From the NCBI GenBank assembly GCA_016584495.1, contig WAID01000003.1, positions 2,666,001 through 2,730,000 on the forward strand: 64,000 nucleotides of DNA. Reading direction: 5' to 3'. This document shows, piece by piece, positions 59,936-64,000 of the stretch. The notes under the pieces were generated by a model. That model did no database searches, was not told the origin of the DNA, and was given only the letters and a program-made list of their open reading frames with translations. The DNA comes from Celoporthe dispersa (lineage: Eukaryota; Ascomycota; Sordariomycetes; Diaporthales; Cryphonectriaceae). Numbering within the stretch: the first letter of the stretch is position 1; each line of letters starts with the position of its first letter. Made by a program: the position numbers and the translations under genes.

Positions 59936-62699
59936 ATGAGCTCCTTCAACGCTCGTTTTAAAAACAAGTTGGGCCTTGCGAAACGCAATTCGAGTGCGAG
60001 CATACAGTCGCCAGATCTTGCCCACACCCAGAGCAGGACCCCTCTGCCGCTGCTGGGCTTCGTGTCCCAGTCCTCCATCTCTATACCCCCCACCGGACAG
60101 CTACAGCAACAGCAGCAACAACAACCGCAGCAGCAGCAGCAGCAGCAGCAGTACCCGGCAGGGCAGGCTGCCTCGGTCGCCTCGAACTCCTCGCAACAGT
60201 CGCTGCCCCAGATGAACCATCCTGGCCAGGGCCCACGCCCACCGAGCTACACTGCTGGTTATCCTGGTGGGTCGAGCCCCTCTTTTCTTGCTCCGAGCCC
60301 TGGGCGCTGAACCTCACCCCTCCTCCTCCTCCTTCTTCTACCCGGCATCCCTCCTTATAAATCTTCCCTTGACGCCCTTCCCACTCCCGGGGTGTTTCTT
60401 TCACCACCCTTGCTTCAGAGCAGTCTCAGGTCTCAAACGAGAACCTTCTTTCAAACTGACGCATATCGCCCGTGCTGCTATAGGTCAAGCCCGCACACCC
60501 CCCCTCGCAGATGGTTGGCGGCCCCCCACCAATCAATACTGGAGCTCCTGTTCCTGGTTATCCCCCCAGATCCCCCCCAATGCAAGGCGGTCCGCCAGTT
60601 GCCGGAGGCCCTCCGGGCTACACCGGCGGAGGAGGTTATGGCGGTCCTCCGCCAGGCCAGAGCCTGCCGACCGGGACGTATACGAGACCTGCTGCCGAGG
60701 TGGAGGGAAATAGCAGGAGCAAGGCGCAGCTGATTGTTGGGATCGATTTTGTGAGCAGCAGCCCCAGAGGAGACGGTGACAGAAGGCCTGAGACTAGACC
60801 AAAGAGCGTCGCCATGCTAATCTCCAGTCGCCCAGGGCACGACCTTCTCCGGTGTCGCATTCGCCTTCGCAACAAACAACGAGGCAAAGGAGGACATCAT
60901 CACGGAATGGCCAGGTGCCGGATCATACACGAAGCAGAAGGTACGAGGCCCCATTCTCCATAGCGGTACCGCACGGCAGTGTTGGGAGTGTCTGCGGGCC
61001 ATCAAGACCTTCAAAGAGACTGTAGACTGACGAACACCCTTCACACACAGATTCCTACCGTGCTCTACTACGACCAATACCAGAAAGTCGTCGGATGGGG
61101 TCCCGATATCGCCGATGCCCTCGCCCCGACTGGATATCCGAAGCCAGGAGTACAAAAGGTAGAATGGTTCAAGCTTCAGCTCATGCTCTCGGGCAACACG
61201 TACATCGACCCCATCAACCTCCCCCCCTCTGCCACCAGGAAAGTCCGAGATCGATGTCGCCGCCGACTACCTCTTCAAGCTCCGACAGGCTATGCGCGCG
61301 GCGCTGCAGAAGACCCTCGGCGAGGTGTTCAACAGAGAAGAGCGGAATATCCGATACTACCTGACGGTTCCTGCCATCTGGAACGACGCCGGCAAGGCAG
61401 CCACGAGAGCAGCTGCCATCCAGGCCGGTTTCCTGCGCGATGAGAACGACAACCGCCTGACGCTCGTGTCCGAGCCCGAGGCGGCAGCGCTCTTCTGCGC
61501 CAAGACCGGCCTGCTCAACCTGAAGGTCCACGATGCCCTGCTCATTGTGGACTGTGGTGGTGGCACCGTCGATCTGATCGCATACGAGGTGGAGGACGAG
61601 AACCCCTTCACGGTAGCCGAGTGCACGGCCGGATCAGGAGACTCGTGCGGTTCGACGGCGCTGAACAGGAACTTTAGCAACATCCTGCGGACCAAGATCC
61701 GCAAGATGAAGCTGCCCGACGGATCCAAGACCGCCGGCCGCGTCTACGCGAAATGTATCATGGACTTCGAGAACCGGATCAAGGCCGACTTCCGTAACAA
61801 CGGACAGAAATGGGCCGTCGATGTCGGTATCGAGGCCGAGTTTCCAGAGGCCGGCATTGAGGAGGGCTACATGACCTTTACGAACGAGGAGATCCTGCAG
61901 TGCTTCGAGCCCGTGGTGAACCGGATCCTGGAGCTCGTGCGCAACCAGATCATCGCCATCCAGGCACAGAACCGGACCCTGCAGAACATCCTCGTCGTGG
62001 GTGGTTTTGGTGCCTCCGAGTACCTCTTCCAGCAGATCAAGCTGCACGTACCACCGCAGTTCCAGGCCAAGGTTGTGCGGCCCATGGACTCGGTGGCGGC
62101 CATCGTCAAGGGGGCCGTCACGGCTGGTATCACGGAGCGGGTCATCACGCACCGTGTGGCACGGCGGCACTACCTCATGGCGACCCTGCAGCCCTTCAAG
62201 GAGGGCTACCACCCCGAGGCGTACCGTGTGCCCTCGCTCGACGGCAAGGACCGGTGCAAGTTCACACGCCAGATCTTCGTGCAGAAGGGCCAGAAGGTCA
62301 AGATCGGCGAGCCAGTCAAGGTGTCGTTCTTCCGGCAGGTCGCGCCGGGGGCCACGCTCATGTACGAGGACATCCTGTTTGCCTGCGACGACGATGTATG
62401 CCCGGAGTACACCAAGGATCCTCGTAAGTTCCCACCCCGTCCTCGGGAGTCAGCGGGCGGGCGCAACTCATTACAGAGCTAACGTAATCATCCTCACAGG
62501 CATCAAGGAGGTCGTCACCCTCACATCTGACCTCTCGCGTAAGAACCTCGAAAAGGACTTCGAGCGCATGGACACGCCCCAGGGCACATTTTACCGCGTG
62601 TACTTTGACATCTACCTGACACTGGACGGTTCAGAGTTCAGTGCTGAGCTGGTGTGCCAGGGAGAGGTCATGGGACGCTGCAGGGCAAGATTCAGGTAG
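59936..62699 (+). CDS. Hsp70-like ATPase (HSPA12 type) with polyQ/proline-rich N-terminus
   Basis: Predicted 757 aa. Exons 59936-60266, 60484-60750, 60836-60940, 61051-62423, 62500-62699. Residues 1-195 are low complexity: a Q-rich stretch with runs of 7 and 8 Gln (~57-73), then Pro/Gly-rich repeats (GGPPPINTGAPVPGYPP). The actin-like ATPase begins at ~196: phosphate 1 GIDFGTTFSGVAFAF, phosphate 2 VDCGGGTVDLIAYE, adenosine loop VVGGFGASEYLFQQ. The C-terminal part (TLTSDLSRKNLEKDFERM) does not look like the canonical substrate-binding domain, and no EEVD end is present; this fits the HSPA12-like branch common in fungi. Two extra bases, one in each C7 run (60498-60504 and 61221-61227), break the frame; removing one C at each restores NLPPLPPGKS and all phases. 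Role in proteostasis is inferred. Confidence 0.87.
60104..60151 (+). repeat. CAG/CAA repeat coding polyglutamine
   Basis: Mixed CAG and CAA codons give two Gln runs split by one Pro near the N-terminus of the Hsp70-like protein. Confidence 0.9.
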
Positions 62700-64000
62700 T
62701 TACTCCTCGAGCTACCAGAGAGCGGATGTCTGTGTGCCTGGTTGGGAAGAGGGAGAGAAAAAAAAGAAGAAGAAAAAAGAGAACATGGAGAAGGCGATGA
62801 GGGTGATACATGTGGAGTCAGGGTGACATGAGAGACCTCGAGAGGGAGCATGCTGTCGGATGCACAATTACTGAAAATTCAGGAGTCCCCCCCCTTTTTC
62901 TTCACTTCGAACGAAAGATAACTACTATTTTGTTTGCGTTGTTATTTTCTCCCTCACCTCTTGTAGCAGAGAGGGCTGCTACAGCTGATACCACAACTGC
63001 CAATTCTCATGATGATGATCATGATGACCATTACCATATATTAGTACGTTACATTGTTGAAAAGAGAGCAAGAGACAAGCAGATGATAGTAGATGGATGT
63101 TTACCATGCATTATTCAAGTAGCCTAGATGCATTTACATATCAGACGTTATCTTTATTTTTTCCTTCCTCCCACCCAACATATTTGTGTTGTTCCTAGTA
63201 TTTAGTCACTGGTGGTGTTCTTTATCAGTTCCCTCTGGTCCGTCGTGTAAGTGCTTGTACCATGGTGTACCGTTGAACCGGCCTCTAGGCTCTCTCTCTG
63301 GACGGTCCGCCTTCTCAACGCCTACATAGGCAACAACACAGGACCCAACTTGTTGATTAAAGAGTGGAGGGGTCATTCCATAGGGTGAGCTATCATGGTA
63401 CTATAGGCCAAGCAGCGTCACCAGGCTCCCCGGTCTACTACTCACGAGTGCTGAGTGCCACACAGCTCTCTTCTAGACAAACCTGGATATCTGATGTGAC
63501 TACCCGATTCAGTGCAGAGACAGGCGAGACTGTAAACCAGGGACCACATTTTTTTTTTAAGGTTAACCATAGCATAGACTGTCTTGACTGTGAAGAATGA
63601 GACTAGATCCCTCGTTGCCTCTCCGCAGCAAGATGATCTCTGCTGGATACCTGCCATGATATCTCCAAGAAACTATGGCTTCCTCTGACGATATTTAGGG
63701 TTTGGCTTAACTCACCCATTGCCTTGGAATGCGATGGCCCGTTGGAAGAAGAAGGGAAAAACCAACCGATCCGGCCTTGGTTGAATCAAGCAGGTCGTTA
63801 AGTTGTTCGTTGAAGGAAACCCTCTGACATCACTGCCCAATTCCAAGGGTCCTTCCTTCCCTGCTATCCAAGGGCCAAGAGTGGGGATCCCTTCCCTTTC
63901 TACAACAGCACAGGCTGACTCTCTCTCTCTCTCTCCCTCCCCTCTCTGGCCTGACCTGGCGCCTGATCGGCGGCTGTTTCTCCTCCTTCAGGGCACGCCC
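62700..64000. other. Intergenic region to right edge
   Basis: 1.3 kb after the Hsp70-like stop. An A/G-rich patch follows directly, and a CT run lies near 63918-63935. No gene recognised. Confidence 0.5.

Noticed and set aside
1..64000. tRNA, rRNA, CRISPR array or intact transposon
   Set aside because: Looked for B-box-like GGTTCGA motifs, spaced direct repeats and transposase or reverse-transcriptase motifs by eye; none was convincing.

Overview
The window is chromosomal DNA from a filamentous ascomycete (Pezizomycotina, probably Sordariomycetes). The evidence is short 55-160 bp GT-AG introns, two Zn2Cys6 regulators, a highly reducing PKS with a trans-acting enoyl reductase, a CYP505-type P450:reductase fusion, HsbA, and CT-rich leaders. 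Species cannot be named from sequence alone. All exon boundaries below were worked out by hand from splice motifs, reading-phase continuity and family alignment from memory; no search was run.

Left part (1-22.2 kb) is a secondary-metabolite cluster: a LovB-like highly reducing PKS running off the left edge, a divergent Zn2Cys6 regulator, a second Zn2Cys6 regulator divergent from a 14-TM MFS exporter, a self-sufficient CYP505 P450 and a LovC-like trans enoyl reductase. The PKS keeps only a degenerate internal ER region, so the separate ER is its expected partner. The P450 would oxidise the chain and the MFS would export the product. Several cluster promoters contain paired CGGCG/CGCCG half-sites that could bind one of the regulators.

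Middle part (24.6-45.7 kb) is framed by two giant, convergently oriented paralogues (about 2380 and 2220 codons). Each has a Ser-rich N-terminus, a helical domain, a P-loop (STAND-like) NTPase and a long TPR-like superhelix. They share one intron position. Between them lie a condensation-fold acyltransferase, a DUF1810 protein with an inverted pair of ACGCGT boxes in its promoter, and a secreted HsbA-like protein. The second paralogue carries an in-frame TAG.

Right part (47.5-64 kb) holds housekeeping genes: quinolinate phosphoribosyltransferase (with a perfect 27-nt palindrome upstream), glucokinase, then an 8.7 kb stretch with no convincing gene, then an HSPA12-like Hsp70 with a polyglutamine/proline-rich N-terminus.

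A data-quality point matters throughout. Nine single-base frame breaks, several of them clearly in homopolymer runs, affect six genes (PKS, second regulator, both STAND-TPR genes, QPRT, Hsp70-like). In every case the downstream frame and intron phases are restored by one base, so most are probably assembly errors rather than pseudogenes.
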